DNA from: Hymenochaete sp. R1
Lineage: Eukaryota; Basidiomycota; Agaricomycetes; Hymenochaetales; Hymenochaetaceae
DNA length: 64,000 bases
Direction of reading: 5' to 3'
Assembly (NCBI GenBank): GCA_019400425.1
Contig: JAFREE010000065.1
Location: forward strand, 1 to 64,000
Shown: piece by piece, positions 37,256-49,712 of the stretch
How positions within the stretch are numbered: position 1 is the stretch's first letter
Layout of the letters: every line of letters begins with the position of its first letter
The notes under the pieces: generated by a model
What the model saw: only the letters and a program-made list of their open reading frames with translations
Told to the model about the DNA's origin: nothing
The model's database searches: none
Position numbers and translations under genes: made by a program

Positions 37256-39098
37256 CTCTTTGTCTTTGTCCTACACTCTCCGCAGTCGTAAGTCGTAACC
37301 TCCAAGAAAAGATCTCTCTGTCTCTCCCAAGTCCGATGATGTGTTGTCGTCCTTGCGTCGCGTTGTCCGTTCCTGACAACCTCAGCCCGAAACCTTCAAT
37401 ATTAATAAAAATACAGCTTTCCTTTCAGTACCTCGTATCAAGAACAACACGTGATCAAGTATTTTGACTCACTATCAATGACTGGTCCCGTACTCCCCGA
37501 CGACTCCTACTAGTACTTAGTAGCCCACGGCGTAGATGGAGAATCAGGCGATGGCTTGGATCGATGGGTGCGGTACTCGACTCGTTAACGTTAACGTCAA
37601 CGTTCTTCAATCGTTTCCCCGTCCCGCTGTCGTTTATCAAACACCGCACAACCTACCGTTTCGCCTCCTAACTCTCTTTGATCCGTCTCGTTCTCAAGGA
37701 TTTCCTATCCTCCTCCTCCTCCGTCGACTCGGAATCAAACACGAAAGAAAGACCTTAGCCAAATCGCACGCGCTATGCCAAAACGACTGGCGCGAGAACG
37801 ACCACTCAGAGACCCGAGAACAGAAGGGAAGCAGGGGGAAGACAACCGAATCCCGAAACCGAAAAGCAAGAGTGTGAGCTTCCTCGACACAAACGACGCG
37901 CGCGCGCACTTCCTCTCCTCCTCGCCGTGCCGTACGTACGCGTGCCTCACCCATCATGCGCCCCTCGCAATACAAACAAATTGAAGCGCCGACTGATTTT
38001 TTCTGGGTGGGTACTAGTGCTGCTCCGATATATTCGGAGCTGGCGTTTGGGACACTCAAATCTAATATCAATATTAATTAACATTCCTATTGTGGTACTA
38101 TATTTCGACGTATGTTACTATGTACGTTCGTGCGTATTTGCGTTCGTATTTGTGTATTTGCGTACTTGCTACTCCCAGAGCAGACCACCCCAACGTCGAG
38201 TCAGAAAATGTTATCTTTATGCTACTACACCCTAACGTGTGCGAAAGAGGGGACGCTTCGTAGTAGCTCGCCAGTGAGCGTAACGACGGTTCACTGGACC
38301 TTAAGCAAACTTGTCTTTGTACTCTGAACTCGAAACTCCGTTTTTGAATTTCGAACAAATGGTAAGGTAAAGGAAAAGGAAAAAGAAAAGGCACTCGAGA
38401 TAAATATAGACAATATTAACGTTACTGGTGACGATGAGGAAGGGGGAGGGAAAGGGAACGAAGGGACGCATGCATGCATGCATGAAGAAGATAACGCGTA
38501 CGTACGGCTACCTATGTTAATGTCGGACGTGGTCGTCGTGGTAGGCGTAGCTCAAGGTCGGTCAGTCCCACGCGTTCCTGGATACGGACACGGACACGGA
38601 CACGCAGGGAAGCTCGAAATCTAAAGAAAGGAGAAAAGAAAGAGAGCGCAGAGCAGGGCAGAGCGGGAGGTGTGGAGAACGTAGTGTATATGGAGAGTAA
38701 GATATGATTCAAGGGTTGAGAAGAGGGAAGAGGGAGGGGGGTCTGTCTCGTTGTAGTTGAGTCGAGATGGCAAGAACCAGACGCCAATAAAAGAGGTACG
38801 ATAAGAAAAGAAGCCCAAGAGCGTCGAAGGCCCGTAAATAAGGAGAAAAGGGACGGAGAGGTACTCGATTCGAAGGAGAGCTAGAGAGGGAGAGAAGGTC
38901 ATTCCTGAAGAGGTATAAAATAGAAATTTTAAAGAAAGGAAGAGATGTTCACGATCACGAAAGAACGAACGAAAAAAGCGGTCTGAGTCTGAACCAAAAA
39001 ACAAAAACACAAAACAAACTTTCCCCCACAACTCCCATTAACCTTGATACCTACAAACTCAATCACGTCCCCGCCCTCACTCACACCCCTACCCCCAC
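37256..39098. other. Long intergenic region with simple repeats
   Basis: 1.84 kb between the start of the transcription factor and the stop of the DHHC gene, both minus strand. It contains the palindrome GTTAACGTTAAC at about 37584-37595, a (GCAT)4 run at 38468-38484, and a GGACAC repeat at 38585-38604. Many short overlapping open frames have biased composition and no family content. It is probably the large promoter of the transcription factor plus the 3' UTR of the DHHC gene. Confidence 0.45.
38468..38484 (+). repeat. (GCAT)4 microsatellite
   Basis: Four tandem GCAT units in the intergenic region. The sequence is self-complementary. Confidence 0.7.
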
Positions 39099-41804
39099 TC
39101 ACACTCCCACCCCCTTCACCTCCGCCCCCGGGTTCACCTCCCGTCGGTCCTCCGTCGCAACAGCAGCCGCATCCAGCCAGCTCATCCCGCGCGCACGACA
39201 CAGCATCTCCGCGACGTTATGCCGCCAGCTCGCGAGCGCGAACGGGTTCGGGGGCTCCGTGGCGTTCATCGAGACGGACTTGTGTGCGGAGTTTCGGATC
39301 TGTGGATGGGCGTATGGGTGAGTTGTGACAAAAACGAAGAAGTGGGCGTGAAAGGAGGGGAGAGGAAAGGAGAGGAGAGAAGGAGGAGGATGCGGAGGAT
39401 TGGGTGATTTATAAATAGGGTAGATCTCTTTTTTTGGAGGTTGAGGGGGCCTCCGCACGGGGGAAACGCGGAGAGGGAAACTTTTGACTTACCTGTTCTA
39501 TCGTCGTCAGGTTCAGGAACAGAAGCTAGAGGGGAGGAGAAACACAAGCACGTCAATCCCCCATTAATATTCTCAATGTGAAACCGGAGTATGTAGATAG
39601 ATGTAGAAATGTAGAAATCCATACCCGCACATGGTATCCCAGTAGACCAAGAACAGGCCACATGACGATCGCCGTGACGGCGAACACAACGGCGCTCCCG
39701 GCTCCTCTACTCAGAGAGGTCCGCGCGCTGATATGGTCCCTGTGCGCTTCCAGGACAAGTCGTAGCGCGGAGGTGATCAGCATGTAAATCGCCGTGACGG
39801 ACTGCAGAAAAAGTTTTTGATTATAGTGAGGAGACGAGCGGAAACGAAGTAAATGCTTACGGCAGAAATGAGGAAAATGATGAACGAGGTGTAGTTCCGC
39901 CGACCGACGCAGTTGTTCACCCATTGACAATGATGATCGCATCCGTCCACGCAATTGTCGCACTGGAAAGGGACTGGGGTCACCCTAGTAGTTCTTCTAT
40001 GCAAAGTTGCAAGCTCACCATTCTGCAATGGCTTGACCTTGGTGGACGGTAGATTTTGCACGTTTGACAGTACTTGACGCGCACGCTTGAATGTAGAGTC
40101 GTTAATGTCGATACGTTGATACAAACACAAAAGGACTTACAAGCCGGAACGCACTTTCAAGTCTCGAGGAAGGGGCGTCGAGGAAGCGTCAGAGGAACTT
40201 GTATGGGGATACGGAGGGTCTGGATCCAGATTTCGAGGTAAAATACCCGGATCGCTGAAAGCCTGTAACGCGGCACACTTAGTAACTTATACACATTCGC
40301 AAGCGTCTCGAGAACTTGCCGTCGCCGCCATATTCGCCATTGTCAATAAACACAGGTAGGCACCGATAATGGAGACGGCGGGACTTTCGTTTTGCCACCA
40401 CCATACAGACGTTGTCCCGTTCCACGTCCCGGTGAGGCCGAGAACGAGAAAGAGCGACAAAAGGAAGGGCCACGCGCTATCGCCACCCGTGAGGGCCTTC
40501 CCCTTCAAGAAAAACATGTTCCGAGACGGATGAACTTGGTACTTTCGCAAAGGTCTGGAGTTCTCTGCAAGTAACGGAGTATGCGAGGCCGGTGGCGACG
40601 TTTCTGGAGGGACAGCGTCGAAATCAGGGTATCGAGGCCGCAGCTCCGAGTTCCGCTGCCTCCTTGAAGCCAGCGTGGAGTACGCACTCGGCTGCACGTA
40701 CCGCTCGTGTCCCATCTGGCTCTCCTCCTCTTCCTCATCCATGAGCACCCCATTCGTCTTGAACTCGAGATCTTCCGACTCTCGCGGCCGCGCTCGGAGC
40801 TCGAGGTCCTCCATGCTCGGGCCCAGATCATGCGCCGTCGTTCCCCGCGCGTACGACGTATCTTCTGCCATTTGCGTGTCGTTGCTCAGCGTGCGTTTTA
40901 GGAAACGCTCCAGACTCGTTCGCATACGCGCTGCCCCTCCCATTCCTAGCCCCGCTCCGACGCCGGCGCCGGCACCCACATCCTCACCTTTGCTCCCGTT
41001 CATCTCGCCCCAGCGTCCATGTCCACCTATCCCCGGTAACCTCGTCGCCGACCCGGAATTGTTAATCCCATTCCCGTTTCCGTTCGCACCGTGGGTCGGA
41101 CGAGGAGGTTGCGATAGCGGTACGGGTTTCGGTTTCTGGCCGATCGGGAGGAGGGGTTCCCGGCTTACTTTCGTCGAGAACGCGCGCACGAGGTCTGTGG
41201 CGTTCGACTGGGAGGAGGTGCCAGCAGCAGCGGGCCTGTCGTGCTCGCCACCGCCGGCGTTGGCGTAGACGACATGCGGATCCTCGCTTGTCGTGAACGA
41301 CCCCTGAGCGAAGCTATCCGAGCCCATTGACTCCGGGCGCAGCTCATTGCTGCCTCCTGCAGTTGGCGCGCCGTGGTGCGGCTGAGGTCCCAGATTGAGC
41401 ACGTTCGAACGCAAATTGGCAACATTTGGGTGTGTGAGTGCGTGAGAGGGCCCGGTGTCGGTATAGTACGTGGGACGCGAAGGGTGGAAAAAGGACGAGG
41501 ACGGCAGGATTCCACCAGCATGCGTCGTGCTAGCCAACGGCGGAGGTGACATTGAAGTCGGCGGTAACCCTGCGCCCGAGCCTCCTGCATTGGAAGGGAT
41601 GGAAAATGTTGTCGAGTACGCTGAGGGTGACCTGGGTGCATGGCCTCTTTGGTGGGCGGAACGCGCTCGCGAAGCTCCAGAGGTACTGCGAGACAGCGTT
41701 ACGTGGGGTGCAGAGGACCCAGTGGGGCCATCACGATTCTGGTCTCTGACTGAGCCGCTGCGACTTGGGACGGGTGGCAGATAGTTGGGGCGTTCGGACG
41801 CCAT
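39099..41804 (-). CDS. DHHC palmitoyltransferase, Erf2-like
   Basis: Integral-membrane S-acyltransferase. Seven exons (41804-40320, 40262-40141, 40085-40019, 39962-39861, 39801-39625, 39525-39493, 39299-39099) encode 728 residues. About 420 disordered Ser/Gly/Pro-rich residues precede two helices ([34 protein letters not shown]), the DPG motif ([11 protein letters not shown]) and the cysteine-rich domain ending [12 protein letters not shown] (DHHC at 567-570). Two further helices and a soluble tail with [11 protein letters not shown] follow. The DPG plus TTxE-like segment (NLTTIEQ) and layout match Erf2, the Ras palmitoyltransferase; the partner Erf4 is not in the window. Intron 1 (40263-40319) starts GCAAGT. 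The last intron is long (193 nt). Confidence 0.9.
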
Positions 41805-42392
41805 AGGTTAGGAAGAGAGAGTTGTTTTAAAGGTTTCGCTAAGAGATGATGCGACCAAAGAGTGGATTTTTTCCCGGTAGAGTAGTTCTTCCAGTAGATA
41901 TTATACGACAGAGAAAGCACTTTGGAGAGACAAGAGATGAAGCTAGAGAGATTCCAAGGGACGGTGATGAGGAAAAACGTGGACGAGGGAGACGAAGAGA
42001 GGCTTGGGAGGGACGAAACGATCTAGACTGGAGACGATTTGGCTTATCCCCAAATGAACCAGCAACAGCACCAAATCAGCCGCCGCGGCCGGGAAAATTA
42101 GAGACGGTGATGGCGGGCAGGAATTATCAAGTGTCGCAAGTAAAAGCCGACCCGACGATGTTAATGTTGGGAGTTGGAAGGAAAGAGAAAGAAGAGCAGC
42201 AGGAGACGGTCAACGTCGGTGTCCAGTACTAGTCGTAGGCGATGGTTGTTGACGAACGAATGAAACCAAGGAGAGGGCGCGTCTATCTGAGAGCTGACTT
42301 CACCTCCTCTCTTTCCTCTCTCTGCCACTATCCCACCCCTCATCCATCCAGACACTCTCTGATATTCTTGGATATCAATACAACTCAAAGTC
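41805..42392. promoter_or_regulatory. Divergent promoter region DHHC/UBC9
   Basis: 588 bp between divergent starts. CT-rich near 42296-42350, just before the UBC9 ATG. No further element recognised. Confidence 0.45.
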
Positions 42393-43362
42393 ATGTCCGG
42401 CATCTGTCGAACACGTCTCGCAGAGGAGCGCAAACAATGGAGAAAAGACCATCCATTCGTAAGCATCGCATCGCGTTTCATTCCATCCATCCCGGACAGA
42501 CACTAAATGTCTACCAACCTCATCCTCTCTAGGGCTTTCACGCAAAGCCAGTCAAGGCGTCCGATGGTTCCTTGAATCTGCTTGATTGGGAGGTTGGCAT
42601 CCCCGGGAAGCCTAACGTAAGTAATAAACATACTTCGTGATGTTTTAGTCGTAGTCTATACTCATTCCATCTTCACGCGCCCCACGTTCCAACAGACGGC
42701 ATGGGAAGGCGGTATCTACAAGCTCTCTGTTATCTTCCCCGAAGGTACGCTATGCCAGACTCGGTGAAGCGACTGCCGGTAGCTGACATGTCACCATTAC
42801 ATTGCAGACTATCCTACAAAGCCTCCTAAATGTGCGTTCAATTTACATTTACGCTTGTTGCCACCCGCTAGAAGGTTTCGCACACCTTCATGCTCAATGA
42901 TCAAACACATTTCTGTAGGCAAGTTCACGCCGCCTCTGTTCCATCCGAACGTCTATCCGTCGGGAACTGTCTGCCTTTCTATCTTGGATGAAGAGAAAGG
43001 ATGGAAGCCGGCGATCACCCTCAAGCAGGTTTGTACCTTTTCTGTCCGTCTGTGTTAGAAGCCCCCAAAAACGTCTTACTTGGCTTATGTGTGTGCACCA
43101 GATTTTGCTCGGCATCCAGGACCTGTTGACGGATCCCAATGTGAACGATCCTGCGCAGAGCGAGGCGTATACGATGTTCAAGTGAGTGCATACAACGAGT
43201 GAGGTGTGTTAAGAGAATTGACATTAGGATGGTTAGGAATGATCGCGTTGCGTACGAGTGAGTGACTGATGAAGTGTGTGCTGATTGGATTCGGGTATTG
43301 ACTTGTGAATGATTAGGCGGAGGATAAAGCAACAGGCGAAGGAAAATATTCCGAAGATGTGA
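42393..43362 (+). CDS. UBC9: SUMO-conjugating enzyme E2 Ubc9
   Basis: Transfers SUMO from the E1 to substrates. Eight short exons (42393-42458, 42533-42616, 42696-42744, 42808-42831, 42919-43028, 43102-43181, 43237-43257, 43317-43362) encode 159 residues, the expected length. The start [22 protein letters not shown] and block [19 protein letters not shown] are typical, and the catalytic cysteine falls at C93 as in animals and yeast. Residues [17 protein letters not shown] also fit. Exons of 24 and 21 nt are both required by conservation. Identification is secure. Confidence 0.96.
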
Positions 43363-43862
43363 AACTGAAGCAGGTCCCAGATCAGATCAAATTGGGAGTG
43401 TATTTTTTTTTTCTTTTTTTCTTTTCTTTTTCTTTACTCGAGAGTAGTAGTATATGGTTCATATTCTTGACATGTTATCGTGTTGCTTACTGGAAAATGC
43501 GAGAGTCCAAGTGTGTTTGTTAGATATTGAACGTCGAGTAAATGGCCGTGAGAGAAGGACGAAGACGACGTTGATGATGAGATGAGGGCCGGGCTTATTT
43601 GATGACTACGACGACGACGCAGGAAAGAAGCCGCCAGAGGACAACACAGACACTCCCATCGCTCTTCTCTTCCTTCCTCCCACCTCCTCCCTCTTCTTCT
43701 TTTCCTCACTCGACCATCCATCTCAACAAGCTTCATCGCGACTTTTCACTCTTTAGTTCATCCTTCTTATATCTTGCTCTCTTTTGTTTTTTTATCTAGT
43801 CTCGACGACGACGAATCATTCTCTCTTAGACAAGCTCCACTGCGAGTGTCCACACCCTTCAT
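43363..43862. other. Intergenic, promoter and leader of FKS1
   Basis: 500 bp. A T-rich run (about 43400-43436) follows UBC9. From about 43660 to 43800 the sequence is strongly pyrimidine-rich, as expected for a highly expressed fungal gene leader. Confidence 0.5.
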
Positions 43863-46800
43863 ATGGCCGCTCGTCCTGGTTACGGCGGCCCTCCCCCAGG
43901 TGCTCCCGCTCGTAATCCCTTCCAACAACCTCCACAGGGCTTTCCTCCACCTCAATCCTACGAATCCTCTGACAATGTTAGCGCCTATGGCGGTCAGTAC
44001 AATAGTTCCACCCAGCTTGGCTCTCGTGATCCTTTCGGTACGTCCATGTTCCCGCAGCAATCTCCCCCTTCTTCGCTTCTCACATCACAATAAACATTCT
44101 TCCATTCTCAACCTATGCTGCCATGCCATCGCTTCCAGTGGGCGACAACGAGTCCGAGGTCGACGTCTACGGGAACCGTTATGCGAGCTCGATAGACTCA
44201 CATACCGGTCCCAGCTACCCCTCCGGTCTCAGCAACTACTCCGACATGCCAGGCCCTCGAGGTGCAAAGGATCCATATCCTGCATGGACCGCAGAGCACC
44301 AGATCCCAATGTCCACCGAGCGCGTGCTCTTTGGCCGAGCTTATTCAGTTTGTGTCGCTTGTTCTGACCGTGCTTCTATTTTTTCCACGCTTCTTGTAGG
44401 AAAACCGAGGACATATTTCCCGACCTTACGCAAAAGTTTGGGTTCCAACGTGACTCGATGCGTAACATGTTCGATTTTACGATGACTCTGCTCGATAGTA
44501 GGGCCTCGCGCATGACTCCGAACCAGGCTTTGCTCACCCTCCACGCGGATTACATTGGTGGGCAGCATGCGAATTATCGCAAGTGGTACTTCGCCGCCCA
44601 GCTCAACCTTGACGACGCAGTAGGACAGACTCAGAACCCTGGCTTACAACGTCTGAAGAGCACTAAAGGTGCGAAGAGCGCAGGCCAAAAGTCTCTGAAC
44701 GGCGCTTTGGACCGCTGGCGGCACGCGATGAACAACATGTCGCAGTATGATCGTCTCCGTCAGATTGCCCTTTTCCTTCTGTGTTGGGGTGAAGCGGGGA
44801 ACGTTAGGTTCATGCCAGAATGCATGTGCTTCCTCTTTAAGTGCGCAGACGATTATTATCGCTCTCCCGAATGCCAAAACCGAGTCGACCCGGTCCCTGA
44901 GGGGTTATACCTCCATACAATCATCAAACCTTTGTATCGGTTCCTTCGCGATCAAGGTTACGAAAAGTTGGATGGGAAGTTTGTGAGGAGGGAAAGAGAC
45001 CACCACGAAATCATTGGATACGATGATGTCAACCAGTTATTCTGGTATCCGGAGGGCTTGGCGCGAATTATTTTGAGCGACAAGGTTAGTTCCAAGTAGG
45101 GCAAGTTATATGCGTTTCTGACATCTTGGACTTCGCAGACTCGATTAGTGGATGCACCTCCGTCTCAACGCTTCATGAAGCTCGAAAAAGTGGACTGGAA
45201 CCGGGTATTTTTTAAGACTTTTTACGAAAAACGTTCAATCCTCCATCTCCTCGTCAATTTCAACCGTATTTGGATTTTGCACATATGCCCTTACTGGTTC
45301 TACACCGCCTTCAATTCTCCAAAGGTCTATACGCCTGCTGGTAGGCAGGAGCCTTCTGCGGCCATGACCTGGTCTGCTGTCGCGCTTGGCGGAGCGGTTG
45401 CTACGTTGATCATGATCGCAGCTTCATTGGCCGAGTTTATGCACATCCCGACAACATGGAACAACGCATCTCATCTCAGTGGTCGTTTGGTGATCTTGCT
45501 CATCATTCTTGCCATCACTGCTGGTCCCACGTTTTACATCGCTATTACAGATGGAACGAATAGCAATGTCCCGCTGATTCTTGGCATTGTTCAGTTCATT
45601 ATTTCGGTCCTTGTCACAGTTCTGTTCGCCATTATCCCTTCGGGACGTATGTTCGGAGACCGAGTAGCTGGAAAGTCTCGAAAGCATATGGCCAGTCAAA
45701 CATTCACGGCTTCGTACCCAGAGCTTCCACGGTCCGCGCGCATGGCCTCCGTTGTCATGTGGATCCTTATCTGGGGGTGTAAGCTTTCGGAATCGTACTT
45801 TTTCTTGACGAGCTCGTTCAGTGGTCCTATTGCCGTCATGGTCGATACGCGTATTCAGAACTGTAGCGACAAGTACTTTGGTCCAAATCTTTGCCGGAAT
45901 CATGTCCCGATCACGCTCGCCCTGATGTATTTCATGGATTTGGTGCTGTTCTTCCTGGATACGTATCTCTGGTACATCATTTGGTTGGTTGTATTCAGCA
46001 TAGGGAGGTCTTTTTCGCTTGGTCTGTCTATTTGGACACCCTGGAGGGATGTATTCATGCGCATGCCGAAACGTATCTACGCTAAGCTCCTTGCGACGGC
46101 TGAGATGGAAGTCAAATACAAGCCTAAGGTAAGTATCGTCCTTGTTAATATGAGCAGCTGCTTACAATTTGCAACAGGTTCTTGTGTCGCAGATTTGGAA
46201 CGCCGTAATCATTTCCATGTACCGAGAGCATTTGTTATCGATTGACCATGTTCAACGGTTGCTCTACCATCAGACTGATGGACCTGATGGCCGCCGCACG
46301 TTGCGCGCTCCGCCGTTCTTCACAGCTCAGAATAGCGTGAACACGCTCAAGGGTGGATTCTTCCCTCCAGGTGGCGAGGCCGAACGTCGTATTTCATTCT
46401 TTGCGTCGTCTTTAACCACCGAACTCCCTGAGCCGCTACCGGTTGATGCCATGCCCACGTTCACGGTCCTTGTCCCGCATTACTCGGAGAAGATTCTGCT
46501 CAGTCTTCGTGAGATCATTCGAGAGGAAGACATGAATACCCGTATCACGCTTTTGGAATATCTGAAGCAGTTACATCCGGTGGAATGGGATAACTTTGTG
46601 AAGGACACTAAAATTCTGGCGGAGGAAACTGCGTTCACGGCCGATTCGAGTCCCTTCAATAGCTCAGAGGAAAAACAAAAGAAGGCGGATGATTTACCAT
46701 TTTACTGCATCGGTTTCAAGACGGCGTCCCCGGAATACACCCTTCGTACGCGTATTTGGGCATCTCTCCGTGCACAGACCTTGTATCGAACGGTCTCCGG

Positions 46801-49712
46801 AATGATGAACTATTCGAAGGCAATCAAGCTCTTGTATCGTGTCGAGAACCCGGAGATCGTACAGTTGTTTAGTGGTAACACGGACAGGCTCGAGCGCGAG
46901 TTGGAGCGTATGGCTCGTAGGAAATTCAGATTCTGTATCTCCATGCAGCGGTATTCGAAGTTCAACGCACAAGAAATCGAGAACGCCGAATTTTTGCTTC
47001 GCGCATACCCAGACTTGCAAATTGCGTACTTGGACGAGGAGCCTCCGAAGCAAAAAGGTGGGGAACCTCGTCTGTTCTCTGCTCTCATTGATGGACACTC
47101 TGAGCCCGGCGAGGATGGAAAGCGGAAACCTAAGTTCAGGATCGAGCTTCCCGGAAACCCCATCATTGGGGATGGAAAATCAGACAATCAGAATCATGCG
47201 ATCGTGTTCTACCGCGGAGAATATCTGCAGCTTATTGATGCCAATCAAGATAACTACCTCGAAGAATGTATCAAGATTCGAAATATTCTTGGCGAATTTG
47301 AAGAATATGCGATCTCGAACCAGAGCCCGTACGCTCAGTGGGGTCATAAGGAGTTCAAGAGGTCGCCAGTCGCAATTGTCGGTACTCGCGAGTACATTTT
47401 CTCGGAGAATATTGGTGTGCTTGGTGATATCGCCGCTGGAAAGGAGCAAACGTTCGGTACGATGACAGCTCGTGCTCTCGCGTGGATCGGTGGAAAGAAG
47501 CATTACGGTCATCCCGATTTCCTAAACGCACTCTTCATGAATACACGTGGTGGTGTCTCCAAGGCACAAAAAGGTCTGCATTTGAACGAGGATATCTTCG
47601 CCGGTATGAACGCATTCGGTCGCGGTGGACGGATCAAGCACTCCGAGTATTATCAGTGCGGTAAAGGACGTGATCTTGGGTTCGGCACAATTCTTAATTT
47701 CCAGACGAAGATTGGAACAGGTATGGGTGAGCAGATGCTTAGTCGGGAGTACTATTACATTGGGACACAACTTCCGCTCGATCGGTTCTTGACTTTCTAC
47801 TATGGGCATCCTGGATTCCATATGAACAACATTCTCATCATCTTCTCCGTTCGGGTATTCATGCTTGTCTGTGAGTCTATTTTTTTTCTCTTGAAAGAAA
47901 GCCTCTCACAGTAACATCGTTCACTGTTCATAGTGGTATTCCTGGGTTCATTGAACAAGAGCTTGAGTGTATGCAAACTCGATGCGAACAGCAACCCTAT
48001 CGCTGGCCAAGGTGGATGTTACAACCTTCAAGCTGCCTTTGACTGGATTAAACGTTGTATCGTTTCGATTTTCCTGGTCTTCTTCATCGCTTTCTTGCCG
48101 TTGTTTTTGCAAGGTTCGTTATGTGTTCTTTTTTCAGTTAAAAGTGGGTAGATACTAATTCAAATCTTTAGAACTTGTCGAGAGAGGCACCGGCTCAGCT
48201 CTGATCCGTTTGGCAAAACATTTCCTGTCCTTGTCGCCCATCTTTGAAGTTTTTTCGACGCAAATTTACTCGCAAGCTATTTTGAGCAACTTGACCTTTG
48301 GTGGTGCCCGATACATCGCCACTGGTCGTGGTTTCGCGACTACGCGTATGCAGTTTAGCATCCTCTACTCTCGTTTCGCCGGTCCATCCATCTACATGGG
48401 TATGAGGACTTTGATCATGTTGCTCTACGCGACCATTACGGTGTGGATCCCGCATCTCATCTACTTCTGGCTTTCCGTGCTCTCTCTGTGCATCGCACCG
48501 TTCGTATTCAATCCGCATCAGTTCTCGATCACGGATTTCTTCATCGATTACCGAGAGTTTTTACGTTGGATGTCGAGGGGTAACTCTAAGACGAAGTCTA
48601 GCAGTTGGTATGGATATTGTCGTTTGTCGCGTACGATGATCACGGGTTTCAAGAAGAAGAAGCTGGGCCAGCCTTCTGACAAGATGTCGGGCGATACACC
48701 GCGTGCGCGCTGGAAGACGATTCTACTCTCGGAGGTCCTTCAACCACTTTTTATGGCAGGCTTGCTCGTCATTGCATACATGTTCGTCAAGTCATTCCCG
48801 GATGCAAATGGTAGACAACCCCCGAGTCCGCTCATTCGTATTGCGCTCATTGCTATCGGTCCGATGGTCTGGAACGCGGTTGTTCTTCTAACGTTGTTCA
48901 TGATGTCGTTGTTTTTGGGACCTATGCTGAACTCGTGTTGTGCAAAATTCGCGTCCGTTATGGCGGCAGCGGCTCACTTACTTTCGCTCGTTGGAATAGT
49001 CGCGTTTTTCGAATTCTTCGTAAGTTCCCAATGTCTCTGCTTTCGGTACTGCCCTCTAATCGTGCATTTTACAGTGGTTCCTCGAGCTTTGGGATGCATC
49101 TCACGCCGTACTCGGTCTCATTTGCATTATTGCACTTCAACGTGCCGTACAGAAGATCCTGATTTCGGTCTTCTGTTCTCGTGAATTCCAGCACGACGAG
49201 ACGAATCGTGCGTGGTGGTCTGGTAAATGGTATGGACGAGGCCTAGGAACCAGCGCCATGTCGCAGCCTGCGCGTGAATTCGTTGTGAAGATCGTGGAGA
49301 TGTCATTATGGAGTTCGGACTTCATTCTCGGGCATTTGCTTCTTTTCATTTTAACTCCGCCTCTCTTCATTCCGTGGATCAATCGTCTTCACTCGATGAT
49401 GCTCTGTAAGTCGACCTGGAACGTTGTAAAAGATCGTGTTTTTCTAACTCGTTTCCTCAGTTTGGCTTCGCCCCTCCAAACAAATCCGTGCCCCATTCTA
49501 CTCGAGGAAGCAGAAGAGGCAACGCAGGTGGATCGTTTTCAAGTACGGTACGATTTATGCCCTAGCAGCCGCGTTCTTCGGCGCTTTGATCGCTTTGCGT
49601 AAGTTTGTATATCTCTATCCAGCGTATGAAAAGCTAACAGCGTACGTTCTCCACAGCTGTCGTCTTCCGCGACGCCATTCACTTTGACTGCACACTCTGC
49701 TCGAGCATCTAA
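43863..49712 (+). CDS. FKS1: 1,3-beta-glucan synthase catalytic subunit
   Basis: Plasma-membrane enzyme that makes cell-wall beta-1,3-glucan from UDP-glucose. Ten exons (43863-44037, 44139-44319, 44400-45084, 45139-46128, 46178-47870, 47934-48113, 48172-49019, 49075-49405, 49461-49598, 49657-49712) encode 1,758 residues. The Pro/Gly-rich cytosolic N-terminus leads to the FKS1 domain ([18 protein letters not shown]), a multi-helix block, the large cytosolic glucosyltransferase region ([39 protein letters not shown] residues) and C-terminal helices. Intron 2 (44320-44399) starts GCGCGT and is needed to connect MSTE to EDIF. The regions equivalent to echinocandin hot spots differ from yeast. Identification is secure. 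Confidence 0.96.

Noticed and set aside
39301..39492. Extra exon within the 193-nt last intron of the DHHC gene
   Set aside because: The sequence is CT-rich and the flanking exons join directly in frame (TTIEQ to IRNSAHK).
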